This document shows positions 1 to 6,439 of a stretch of DNA of 8,182 nt, one piece after another. The translations under genes were made by a program, and so were the position numbers. The stretch's first letter is position 1; each line of letters starts with the position of its first letter. The stretch comes from Calditrichota bacterium (GTDB lineage: Bacteria; Zixibacteria; MSB-5A5; GN15; FEB-12), in assembly GCA_008501655.1 (NCBI GenBank), contig QQUK01000137.1, forward strand, positions 1 to 8,182, written 5' to 3'. A model generated the notes under the pieces. That model made no database searches and was not told the origin of the DNA. It worked only from the letters and a program-made list of their open reading frames with translations.

Positions 1-1
1 A

Positions 2-730
2 GATGATCTTCCAAAAATAATTGAAGAGATTCAAACCGATGTGATTCCGGAAGTTTTAGCACAGTTCCCCGGTGTCTCAGTTCAATTTGAAGGACAATCA
101 CGGGAACAGGAAAAGATGCTGGGATCTATGATTATTGCTTTTTCTGTGGCGTTTCTCTGTATGTTAATTTTGATGGTCCTTGTATTTCGTTCCTATGCAC
201 AGGCTGTCGTTATATTTTCATTGATTCCAATTGGAATCATCGGCGCTATCTGGGGGCATGGAATCCAGGGAATTCAGATTAGTCTTTTGTCAGCTATCGG
301 AGTAATGGCACTTTCAGGAGTTATAGTGAACGATAGTATTGTGCTTGTCGATCAGATGAACCGGTATCTTCGGGATGGACAGAAAATGGAAGATGCCGTT
401 TTTAACGCCGGGTTGGCGCGCCTGAGACCTATTCTTTTAACAACGTTAACAACATCACTCGGCATGGCACCGCTTATTTTAGAAACAAGCAGACAAGCGC
501 AGTTTTTGATTCCTATGGCAGCATCAATTGCATACGGTCTTATGTTTGGTTCATTTATTCTCTTGATTTTACTCCCCTGCCAAATACTCGCATTAAATAC
601 TATCAGGTTAAAGGTTATGTCATTATTTTTCCAGGGTACCTATACCAGAGAATCGGTTGAACCGGCAGTTAAGGAGTTAAAAAATAATCTTGTATTTTCA
701 GATGATGGGAAGGAGACGGAACATGTTTAA
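2..730 (+). CDS. RND-family (HAE1/AcrB-like) efflux transporter, C-terminal part
   Basis: This is the C-terminal end of an inner-membrane proton-driven efflux pump. The frame is open from base 2, so the true start lies outside the window; the GTG at 41 is internal. The visible 242 residues begin in the periplasmic loop before TM8 and then show five strongly hydrophobic segments that fit TM8 to TM12. Family landmarks are the 'GVIVNDSIVLVDQMNRYL' stretch in TM10 and 'LARLRPILLTTLTTSLGMAP' entering TM11, both typical of RND pumps. Full-length members have about 1030 residues, so roughly three quarters is missing upstream. After TM12 a cytoplasmic tail of some 45 residues follows. The gene overlaps the downstream outer-membrane channel gene by 8 bases, which implies translational coupling and a shared tripartite pump. 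Whether drugs, bile-like compounds or lipids are exported cannot be told from this part. Confidence 0.93.
   Translation, partial: DDLPKIIEEIQTDVIPEVLAQFPGVSVQFEGQSREQEKMLGSMIIAFSVAFLCMLILMVLVFRSYAQAVVIFSLIPIGIIGAIWGHGIQGIQISLLSAIGVMALSGVIVNDSIVLVDQMNRYLRDGQKMEDAVFNAGLARLRPILLTTLTTSLGMAPLILETSRQAQFLIPMAASIAYGLMFGSFILLILLPCQILALNTIRLKVMSLFFQGTYTRESVEPAVKELKNNLVFSDDGKETEHV
711..715 (+). promoter_or_regulatory. Ribosome binding site of the TolC-family gene
   Basis: AGGAG lies 7 bases before the ATG at 723 and inside the last codons of the RND gene. It decides the start: the longer in-frame option from a TTG at 690 would place this site inside the coding region and add 11 residues before the signal peptide. 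Confidence 0.8.
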
Positions 731-2033
731 GTATCTAACAGCCCTATTATTGATAGTGTCAGTTTCCGTTTCAGCTCAGGAGAAACTTACGTATGATGAG
801 GCGATTGCGATTGGCTTAGAACATAACTTTGATATCCAGATTGCCCGTAACAATGTAAAGATTGCCGCTAACAATAACGGTCTCGGACTTTCAGGATTCC
901 TTCCAAAGGTAGATGTTTCGGCGAAACTTGCAGAGACGGATAATAAAACAGACATCGATAAACCACCGGTAGTTTCCAATAGTGATATTTCAAATAAAAA
1001 TGCAGAAGTATCACTGAACTGGGTTCTGTTTGATGGTTTTAACATGTTTGTAAATAAAAACCGGTATTCGGAACTTAAGAGATTGACAGAAGCACAGGTT
1101 CGTAATCAGATTGAGAGTATAATTGTTCAGATTTCGAGTGCATATTTCAATGTCGTTTTACAATCTCAGTTGTATGAAATATTAAACGAAACGGCTGAGA
1201 TATCAAAAGTCCGATTGGATAGAGAAAAGGTTCGTAATGAGTTAGGCGGAGCTTCATCAAAAGACTATCTGAATGCATTAGTTTCTTATAATGCTGACAA
1301 ACGGGCTTTGCTTAATCAGGAGTTGACTCTTGATCGAGCAAAGGAACAATTAAATATCTTATTGGGAAGGGATGCTTCGACCGGATTATCTGTTTCTGAA
1401 GATATTCAGATACCAATACTAAATCGGGACTATGAATCGATTAAAGCTGAGGCTCTCAAGCGGAACAGCGGTCTTAAAGCTGCAGAGTTAAACAAAATTG
1501 TTGCTGAAAGAAACAAACAACTTGCCCGTTCACCATTCCTGCCAAAAGTATCTTTTGTTGCAAGTTATGGGTATACTGATAGAATTACAAATGCAGATGT
1601 TGGTGATTTTCCAAATCAGGATATTAATACTACTATAGATGAGACAACTGTCGGTCTGCAGTTGACATTTAATATTTTCAATGGAAATAAGGATAACATA
1701 GCATACCGTAATGCCAAGCTTGCTGCTCATAATGAAAAATTATCTTTTCAGGATACCCGTAATAAGCTTATTGGATTAATTACAGAGATTTATGATACGT
1801 ATGAAAAACAGATGGAGATTGTACAGCTTGAAGAAAGTAATATCGCCGCTGCACTAACAAATCTTGAACTTCAAAGAGAACGGCTTGAGCTTGGTTCTTC
1901 CAACTCTTTGGAATTCCGTGATGCTCAACTCCAGTATAACGCTGCCCAGACTTCATTGTTTACCGCAAAATATCAAGCCCGGATATCACGTTTGGAAGTC
2001 GATCAATTAATCGGGATTATTAAAATAGAATAA
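723..2033 (+). CDS. TolC-family outer membrane efflux protein
   Basis: This 436-residue protein is the outer-membrane channel partner of the RND pump upstream. Residues 1-18 form a signal peptide, with likely cleavage after SVSA before Gln19. The mature part shows the internal duplication of the OEP/TolC fold. Repeat one covers about residues 22-218 ('LPKV' at 60-63, 'LFDGFN' at 102-107). Repeat two covers about 235-436 ('LPKV' at 273-276, 'FNIFNG' at 316-321). Between these beta-strand motifs lie long heptad-rich helices that would form the periplasmic tunnel. The ATG at 723 is chosen over an upstream in-frame TTG at 690 because AGGAG lies 7 bases before it and the signal peptide starts there. 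Length is normal for the family. It has no Cys near the N-terminus, so it is not a lipoprotein. The gene is co-transcribed with the pump and ends 17 bases before a terminator hairpin. Confidence 0.93.
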   Translation: MFKYLTALLLIVSVSVSAQEKLTYDEAIAIGLEHNFDIQIARNNVKIAANNNGLGLSGFLPKVDVSAKLAETDNKTDIDKPPVVSNSDISNKNAEVSLNWVLFDGFNMFVNKNRYSELKRLTEAQVRNQIESIIVQISSAYFNVVLQSQLYEILNETAEISKVRLDREKVRNELGGASSKDYLNALVSYNADKRALLNQELTLDRAKEQLNILLGRDASTGLSVSEDIQIPILNRDYESIKAEALKRNSGLKAAELNKIVAERNKQLARSPFLPKVSFVASYGYTDRITNADVGDFPNQDINTTIDETTVGLQLTFNIFNGNKDNIAYRNAKLAAHNEKLSFQDTRNKLIGLITEIYDTYEKQMEIVQLEESNIAAALTNLELQRERLELGSSNSLEFRDAQLQYNAAQTSLFTAKYQARISRLEVDQLIGIIKIE

Positions 2034-2050
2034 GAGTTAATTTGTATAAT

Positions 2051-2086
2051 AAAAAAGACAGATAGCAAATGCTATCTGTCTTTTTT
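2051..2086. terminator. Bidirectional intrinsic terminator between convergent genes
   Basis: A perfect 11-bp stem (2057-2067 with 2070-2080) is extended by six A residues on the left pairing with six T residues on the right, with only AA between the perfect arms. The closing A-T pair is probably open, giving a small AAAT loop. The T tract after the stem serves the efflux operon on the + strand. The A tract on the left becomes a U tract for the 803-aa gene transcribed from the other side. It lies between the stop at 2033 and the stop at 2113. Confidence 0.9.
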
Positions 2087-2112
2087 TTATATCTTAAACA
2101 AAAGATAAAGAT

Positions 2113-4524
2113 TTATGGACAGGTAAGTGGTGCCGGTCCTTGCGGAATACCGAATGAATAATCAACCATATATACGATATCAGCAATATTCAACAGCGAA
2201 TTACCGTCGACATCAGCTTCAGCCGGACATGGCGGAGTCGGTCCCTGAGGGACACCAAATGAGTAGTCAACGATGTAAACGATATCAGCGATATTGATTA
2301 AATCACCTACATCACCATCAATGTTTCCGCGGATACCAACACAGCAACATGCATCGCCGATTCCGTCAGAGTTAGTATCTTCCTGACCCGGGTTTGCTGT
2401 GGCAGGACAATTATCTTCAGTACAAGTGTTATTGACAAATCCAGGGTCACCAAAACCGTCTCCGTCGATATCTGTACAATCATCACATGCATCACCGATA
2501 CCATCGGTATCAGCATCTTCCTGACCAGCGTTAGCTATAGCCGGGCAGTTATCTTCGGTACAGGTATTCGCAGGATATCCCGGATCACCAAATCCGTCAC
2601 CATCGATATCTGTACAATCATCACAGACATCACCGAGCAGATCGCCATCGGCATCTTCCTGAAGCGGGTTAGCAATAGCCGGACAGTTATCAACATCATC
2701 CTGAACACCGTCACCATCGGAGTCAACAACTAAACCGGTGGAGGCAAAGTGTAAGAAGATTGATGTATCAGGAGCAATTGAAGGATCTCTGTATTCCCAA
2801 ATCACTTTTGAACCTTGTTCTGTAATGTTGGAACCTCTGTATTCAGCAACAACTTCATCTGTTGCGCTATTTACTATAGTTTCTGCTCCCCAGGTATCAC
2901 CATTATCATCTGAGACAATCTGAATGAGAGTATCTGCACGATGGAATGTACAGACATAGGTGTCACCTGATACATGACTTATACGCGGGAAACGATCATC
3001 GTCTGCTGATGAAACAATAACAGTAGCTTCTAATGAATCTAAGTCAGAGTTTGTTGTTTTCCAAAGGACGATGTCTTTGTCAGAAGCTGTGTTTTCATCC
3101 CAGTATTCTGTAACAATTAAAACATTACCGTTATATGCTGCGACATGCGGGAATTGAACATGTTCTAAGTCGGCTCCAAAGGTATAGGTGAAACCGTTAG
3201 CACCCGGTCCCGGATCGGCAAGAAGTGAATCGTACCAATCCTGCCGGACAAATAATGTCCAGGTATTGGTTGTAGCATCAAGCCAATCATAAACAGCGTA
3301 TGAGAATCTTGCTGTTTTATCGATTGTAATGTCGGTAGTAGCACAGCCGTCTAAATCGGAAAACCAGCTGATTGTTCCTTGTGTTTCAGACGTTGGGTAA
3401 AAGATATGTGGTGCATCGGTCATGTCGGGGTCAGTATAGGTAGTGGAACCAATCCAGGATTCCATTCCAAACTGCCATGTTTCCAACTGATCGTCACAGG
3501 CGATTGCAGCCATTATGACATTTGACCAACCAAAGCTTGACCAATCCCAATAAGATTGTCCCCAACTGAAAGTGTTTGTCGGATGTGCAAGAGTTGTCAG
3601 ATAAGTACGTCCACCGTTACTTTCTAAAGGAGAGCTTACCTGAGTAGCATAGAAGATAGTGTCTTCACCCCAATAAGCGACATCCGGATATGTCGGGTTA
3701 CCAACTGAAGTAAATGAACCACCGGTGAAGTTGGCGCCATCATCAAGTGAGCCGAACCAAACCAAAGTAGTATCAAATATATTTTCTTCATAGCCTAAAA
3801 TAAGACCTCCGGTACCAGCATCGGCAAATGCTGGGTGGAGAAATGATGAGTCTGAAAGTACCGGTTTAGGAATTGATGTTACATCAATTTCATAATCACC
3901 GTTCTGTCCGGATTCACCATCGACAACGATATAATATGTGTTACCAACAAGCATTTCGACTTCATTGAGTTCCGACCGAGGCAGGGCACAATTAGTCGAG
4001 AAACGGTTACAGGCTACTACTGAATCAGAATGAGCATCGTTTCTATAAATCCAGAGGTGAGTAAGGTAGTCTGAGTTACAAAGAGATACATCGACTAATT
4101 CATCACCTGTTGGAGTGTATGAATAAACGACATCCGGGGAGCCGCCCGGGAAACCAACACAGCCTTCTTCATAGTTATCAGTATAACCGGTAGTATGACC
4201 GGTATCATTAAATGGTGTTGAAGGGATAACCGTAGCACCGGCTATATCATCACCACCCTGTAAATTTGTTGTGAAAACTTCTTCAAATGAAGATTCAAAA
4301 GATTTCAGCTCGTTAAATTGAGCTGTTGTCTGGATAGTAGTTTTTGAAACAGGTAATTTTTTACCTGAAACTACTTTTGTTACCGCAGATGAAACCGGCG
4401 ATTGAGACTTTTCTATATTTCCTGAAGTTACTTTTTCTACATTCGGCTGGTCAACTGCAACAGCTACAGATGCAAAAACAGCAATCAGGAGAAAAGTAAA
4501 CAAACACGTTAGAAATCTGTACAT
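2113..4524 (-). CDS. Secreted multidomain protein: PPC-like, propeller-like, thrombospondin type 3 and dockerin-like domains
   Basis: This 803-residue exported protein has no assigned function. Residues 1-23 form a signal peptide (cleavage near AVA-VDQ), followed by a Ser/Thr/Lys-rich linker to about 88. Residues 90-216 look like a bacterial pre-peptidase C-terminal (PPC)-like beta-sandwich ('DVVYSYTPTGDELVDVSLC', 'YYIVVDGESGQNGDYEIDV'). Residues 220-600 are rich in aromatic and beta-strand segments and resemble a sialidase-type propeller. One perfect Asp box, S-x-D-x-G-x-T-W, sits at 538-545. Residues 601-726 hold thrombospondin type 3 calcium-binding repeats with a 46-residue period (Cys614, 660, 706). 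Residues 727-803 are a duplicated dockerin-like domain. The second loop has the canonical calcium spacing D771, D773, N775, N779, D782. The start is supported by GGAGG 6 bases before the ATG. The catalytic Arg triad of sialidases was not identified, so an enzyme call is not supported; adhesion or a structural surface role is inferred. Confidence 0.85.
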   Translation of the reverse strand: MYRFLTCLFTFLLIAVFASVAVAVDQPNVEKVTSGNIEKSQSPVSSAVTKVVSGKKLPVSKTTIQTTAQFNELKSFESSFEEVFTTNLQGGDDIAGATVIPSTPFNDTGHTTGYTDNYEEGCVGFPGGSPDVVYSYTPTGDELVDVSLCNSDYLTHLWIYRNDAHSDSVVACNRFSTNCALPRSELNEVEMLVGNTYYIVVDGESGQNGDYEIDVTSIPKPVLSDSSFLHPAFADAGTGGLILGYEENIFDTTLVWFGSLDDGANFTGGSFTSVGNPTYPDVAYWGEDTIFYATQVSSPLESNGGRTYLTTLAHPTNTFSWGQSYWDWSSFGWSNVIMAAIACDDQLETWQFGMESWIGSTTYTDPDMTDAPHIFYPTSETQGTISWFSDLDGCATTDITIDKTARFSYAVYDWLDATTNTWTLFVRQDWYDSLLADPGPGANGFTYTFGADLEHVQFPHVAAYNGNVLIVTEYWDENTASDKDIVLWKTTNSDLDSLEATVIVSSADDDRFPRISHVSGDTYVCTFHRADTLIQIVSDDNGDTWGAETIVNSATDEVVAEYRGSNITEQGSKVIWEYRDPSIAPDTSIFLHFASTGLVVDSDGDGVQDDVDNCPAIANPLQEDADGDLLGDVCDDCTDIDGDGFGDPGYPANTCTEDNCPAIANAGQEDADTDGIGDACDDCTDIDGDGFGDPGFVNNTCTEDNCPATANPGQEDTNSDGIGDACCCVGIRGNIDGDVGDLINIADIVYIVDYSFGVPQGPTPPCPAEADVDGNSLLNIADIVYMVDYSFGIPQGPAPLTCP
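2116..2346 (-). repeat. Duplicated dockerin-like unit encoding the C-terminus of the 803-aa protein
   Basis: Two tandem units of about 105 bases encode 'INIADIVYIVDYSFG' and 'LNIADIVYMVDYSFG', 35 residues apart. At DNA level the copies have diverged but are clearly related, for example in the GATATCAGC/GATATTCAAC-type stretches around 2175-2200 and 2280-2300. Cysteines at 727/728, 766 and 802 frame the two units. Confidence 0.75.
2344..2691 (-). repeat. Tandem thrombospondin type 3 repeats, 138-base period
   Basis: Two and a half coding repeats of 138 bases (46 residues) each encode the pattern DNCPA-x-AN-x-x-QED-x-x-x-D-x-x-GD-x-C, followed by DDCTDIDGDGFGDPG in the two full units. A 23-base stretch is identical between the copies beginning near 2466 and 2604. 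The Asp-rich DxDxDGxxD runs are the usual calcium-binding loops of this family. Confidence 0.85.
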
Positions 4525-4530
4525 TTTTTT

Positions 4531-4535
4531 CCTCC
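4531..4535 (-). promoter_or_regulatory. Ribosome binding site of the 803-aa protein gene
   Basis: On the minus strand this reads GGAGG, 6 bases (all A) before the ATG at 4524. It is a perfect Shine-Dalgarno core and fixes the start, in agreement with the signal peptide beginning there. Confidence 0.85.
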
Positions 4536-4641
4536 AAAATAGTGATTAGTGCTCTATCTACATTTTTTATTTTTTTGTCCTCTTTGGCGAGAAGGGTAAA
4601 AACTGAAGTACGTAGGCAGTTGTTTCATACCTGTTTCTTAT

Positions 4642-4669
4642 AGTATAACATAACAGTGTAAACTGTCAA
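4642..4669 (-). promoter_or_regulatory. Sigma-70-like promoter for the 803-aa protein gene
   Basis: Read on the minus strand, TTGACA (4664-4669) is separated by 16 bases from TATACT (4642-4647). The -35 is a perfect consensus match and the -10 differs at one position. The predicted transcript start is near 4635, giving an untranslated leader of about 110 nt before the ATG at 4524. A short inverted repeat, ACAGT-N4-ACTGT (4653-4666), sits inside the spacer and overlaps the -35, where a repressor could act. The promoter assignment rests on sequence match alone. Confidence 0.7.
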
Positions 4670-4765
4670 TATTTTTATTATCTCTTCAGTTACGCATGTT
4701 TTCGTAAGTAGTTTCCTTGTTTCCTGTATTCGGCAAAAAAATAGAAAAAACGCAAAATTTGCTAA
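4670..4765. other. AT-rich intergenic stretch upstream of the promoter
   Basis: Together with the leader (4525-4641), this stretch makes a gap of 295 bases between the 803-aa and 221-aa genes. It contains no plausible gene. The only structure seen here is an inverted repeat, TTACG-N8-CGTAA (4690-4707), centred about 63 bases before the predicted transcript start, where an activator could bind. No tRNA or known riboswitch core was recognised in the leader. Confidence 0.4.
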
Positions 4766-4796
4766 AAAAAAACCGGTCAGTTCGACCGGTTTTTTT
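4766..4796 (-). terminator. Intrinsic terminator after the 221-aa gene
   Basis: A 6-bp GC-rich stem (4773-4778 with 4784-4789, CCGGTC/GACCGG) with a 5-base loop is extended by seven A-T pairs on each side. On the minus strand the hairpin is followed by a run of U from the A tract at 4764-4772. It lies 23 bases past the stop codon of the 221-aa gene. The T tract on the other side means it could also stop + strand transcripts. Confidence 0.88.
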
Positions 4797-4819
4797 GAAT
4801 AATTTTAAATTAGTTGCTA

Positions 4820-5485
4820 CTAACATGGGAGTGGTGCAGGGCCGCCTCCGAATGAATAAGATACCAGATAGACAATATCCGCAATATCAATTCCACCTGA
4901 AGCATCTACATCAGCCTCTTCGGTACAAACAGGTGCAGGTCCTCCTCCGAATGAATATGAAACCAGATACACAAGATCAGCAATATCAATAGCATCAGCT
5001 CCGTCATTGTCAACGTTTCCTCTGATACCGATACAGCAACCGGTCGAAGCAGCAAAATTCTGCCAGAAACCGGAATTTACCATATAATTAGTTGATGACC
5101 CGAGACCAACAGCAGTTTGACCGATTGTACCTGAGAGGATAAAATTTGTCGATGTACCACGGTTGCCGCCAGAAGAGATAACCTGCCAGTCGATCTGTTC
5201 ACCGGCTGCTGATGACGAAGTAGCCGTTTTGCCGGTTTCTTTGATTATTTCATTTACTGTTAGAATGTTCTCTTTCATCGGAGTTTCTTTTTCAGTTTTT
5301 TCCTGAATGACCGGTTTTGATTTTGATGATTTGGCTGCAGATTTATTTTCTGCATTATCGGCTGTTTTATTAACCGTCCCTTTTTTACCGACTTCATCTT
5401 TTTCAGCTTTTTTTGCTGATACGGATGAGGTTATTAAAGCGATACAGCAAAAAATGCTTAAAACTAAAACAGTAAATCTTTTCAT
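4820..5485 (-). CDS. Secreted protein with Lys-rich linker and dockerin-like C-terminus
   Basis: This 221-residue exported protein has no known function. Residues 1-24 are a signal peptide (basic MKR, hydrophobic core, cleavage near SVSA-KK). Residues 25-95 are a low-complexity Lys/Ala/Ser/Glu-rich linker that is probably disordered. Residues 97-143 contain two similar half-units ('GTSTNFILSG' and 'GSSTNYMVNSGFW'), a small beta-type motif seen in many exported bacterial proteins of unknown role. Residues 150-221 form a duplicated dockerin-like domain with calcium-type spacing (second loop D192, D194, S196, D200, D203) and cysteines at 150, 151, 187 and 221. The tail closely matches that of the neighbouring 803-aa protein. 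The start is supported by AAAGGA 7 bases upstream. The gene has its own promoter-like sequence and terminator. The dockerin-like part is clear; partner and role are unknown. Confidence 0.82.
   Translation of the reverse strand: MKRFTVLVLSIFCCIALITSSVSAKKAEKDEVGKKGTVNKTADNAENKSAAKSSKSKPVIQEKTEKETPMKENILTVNEIIKETGKTATSSSAAGEQIDWQVISSGGNRGTSTNFILSGTIGQTAVGLGSSTNYMVNSGFWQNFAASTGCCIGIRGNVDNDGADAIDIADLVYLVSYSFGGGPAPVCTEEADVDASGGIDIADIVYLVSYSFGGGPAPLPC
4823..5038 (-). repeat. Duplicated dockerin-like unit encoding the C-terminus of the 221-aa protein
   Basis: Two tandem units about 99 bases apart encode 'IDIADLVYLVSYSFGGGPAP' and the nearly identical 'IDIADIVYLVSYSFGGGPAP'. The DNA copies share stretches such as CTCCGAATGAATA around 4845 and 4945, so the duplication is visible at nucleotide level and the two units are more alike than those of the 803-aa protein. 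Confidence 0.8.
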
Positions 5486-5492
5486 AATTTTT

Positions 5493-5498
5493 TCCTTT
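5493..5498 (-). promoter_or_regulatory. Ribosome binding site of the 221-aa protein gene
   Basis: On the minus strand this reads AAAGGA, 7 bases before the ATG at 5485. It agrees with the start that gives an intact signal peptide. Confidence 0.7.
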
Positions 5499-5508
5499 GA
5501 TTGGTAAA

Positions 5509-5537
5509 AATATACTATTTTTCTCTTTTTTAGTCAA
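5509..5537 (-). promoter_or_regulatory. Sigma-70-like promoter for the 221-aa protein gene
   Basis: Read on the minus strand, TTGACT (5532-5537) and TATATT (5509-5514) are 17 bases apart, each one base away from consensus. The predicted transcript start is near 5502, so the leader would be only about 17 nt, just enough for the ribosome site. The promoter starts 13 bases past the stop codon of the 293-aa gene, and no terminator hairpin was seen between them, so read-through from the upstream operon is also possible. Confidence 0.6.
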
Positions 5538-5550
5538 TCATTATTTCTCG

Positions 5551-6432
5551 TTATCTTTTTATTTGTACATTCTTAAATTTTTGTGATATAGATTCCGATG
5601 AAACAGAGACGGTTCCAAGAGACTGAGGAATAAACAGAAGTGAAAGTACGACATCAGCGGTTGCGCAATTGTCCGTACCGCCACCAGGATTGTGAAAGCT
5701 AAAGCTCTCAAATCGGTTCCAACCGGCACTAACAGGAAAAACTTTATGTTTATGTACGATTGTTCCATATAACCCGTTCGGTTGTGCGGAATTTACTGCC
5801 CATGCTGAGTTATCCTGATCGGAAGTTGCAGTACTTGTGCTGTCTGTTATGGTAACAAAAAGAACATCTTCATCTCCGGAGGTGTGGCTACAATTGAGGG
5901 TCGTCGTCAGGTTAACCATGACATAGCCTTCTGCCGGACAGTTTATTGAATCTACACCGATATAATTTAAAAAACCTGTTACAACAACATCCCCATCGTC
6001 AAATTGTTGAGTCACACCGGTTGCAGATTCAGTAAAAGCTGCAGTATCAGCTCGGGATGCATGAAATGCATAGGGAGCTGAAATCAGTCGACTTCTCGGA
6101 GCAAGCTCCGGATCGACACCTACCGTAATTCCAATATAACGATTGGTGTCTTCAAAGATTCCATTTGGTAAGGGAATGTTACTCCCAAGTTCATAGGTAA
6201 AAAGGCCATCTGTAGTTGTGACGTTTTGGAAGCCTGAGTTCCAGAGGTCGGTTCCACCAACTGCTGCATCGTAAATAGTAAATTTAACAAGATATGCGCC
6301 GTCAGATACGGGATCTCCAATCGCATCTGTAAGGTAACCCTGATAGTTCATACTTCCAGGAATCTCAGCAACTCCACCAACTGCAATCAGCAGAAGTAAG
6401 AGTATTGTTAAGAAAGAAAATCTTCTGTACAT
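5551..6432 (-). CDS. Secreted protein with an N-terminal module shared with the upstream 548-aa protein
   Basis: This 293-residue exported protein is not assigned to a named family. Residues 1-22 are a signal peptide (MYRR, Leu-rich core, cleavage near GVA-EIP). Residues 28-128 form a conserved module with the landmarks 'MNYQGYLTD', 'FTIYDAAVGG', 'LWNSG', 'DTNRYIGITV', 'DPELAPRSRL' and 'APYAFHASRA'. The same module opens the 548-aa protein encoded upstream. Residues 133-293 are a Ser/Thr/Asp-rich, beta-type region with no recognised motif and three cysteines (165, 181, 256). It has no dockerin-like tail and no membrane anchor. The gene starts 16 bases after the stop of the 548-aa gene, with its ribosome site (AGGA at 6440-6443) inside that gap, which implies one transcript. 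Modules of this type occur at the N-terminus of many exported or fibre-like bacterial proteins; the function is unknown. Confidence 0.8.
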   Translation of the reverse strand: MYRRFSFLTILLLLLIAVGGVAEIPGSMNYQGYLTDAIGDPVSDGAYLVKFTIYDAAVGGTDLWNSGFQNVTTTDGLFTYELGSNIPLPNGIFEDTNRYIGITVGVDPELAPRSRLISAPYAFHASRADTAAFTESATGVTQQFDDGDVVVTGFLNYIGVDSINCPAEGYVMVNLTTTLNCSHTSGDEDVLFVTITDSTSTATSDQDNSAWAVNSAQPNGLYGTIVHKHKVFPVSAGWNRFESFSFHNPGGGTDNCATADVVLSLLFIPQSLGTVSVSSESISQKFKNVQIKR

Positions 6433-6439
6433 CTTTTAT

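Noticed and set aside
776..1045. An 89-residue open frame on the minus strand inside the TolC-family gene
   Set aside because: It is a shadow of a well-supported gene, with no ribosome site and no recognisable protein features.
2116..2346. Cellulosome membership because of the dockerin-like domains
   Set aside because: No cohesin, scaffoldin, glycoside hydrolase or carbohydrate-binding module is visible in the window. Dockerin-like repeats also occur in bacteria without cellulosomes.
2344..2691. Regularly spaced direct repeats that could suggest a CRISPR array
   Set aside because: The period is 138 bases, the repeats are in frame inside a long gene, and they encode classic thrombospondin type 3 motifs.
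2725..3867. Sialidase enzyme call for the 803-aa protein
   Set aside because: Only one perfect Asp box is seen and the catalytic residues could not be identified; Asp boxes also occur in non-catalytic propellers.
4717..4992. A 91-residue open frame on the + strand between the 803-aa and 221-aa genes
   Set aside because: It runs through the terminator hairpin and then antisense through the 221-aa gene, has low-complexity Gln/Tyr-rich composition from the repeats, and has no ribosome site.
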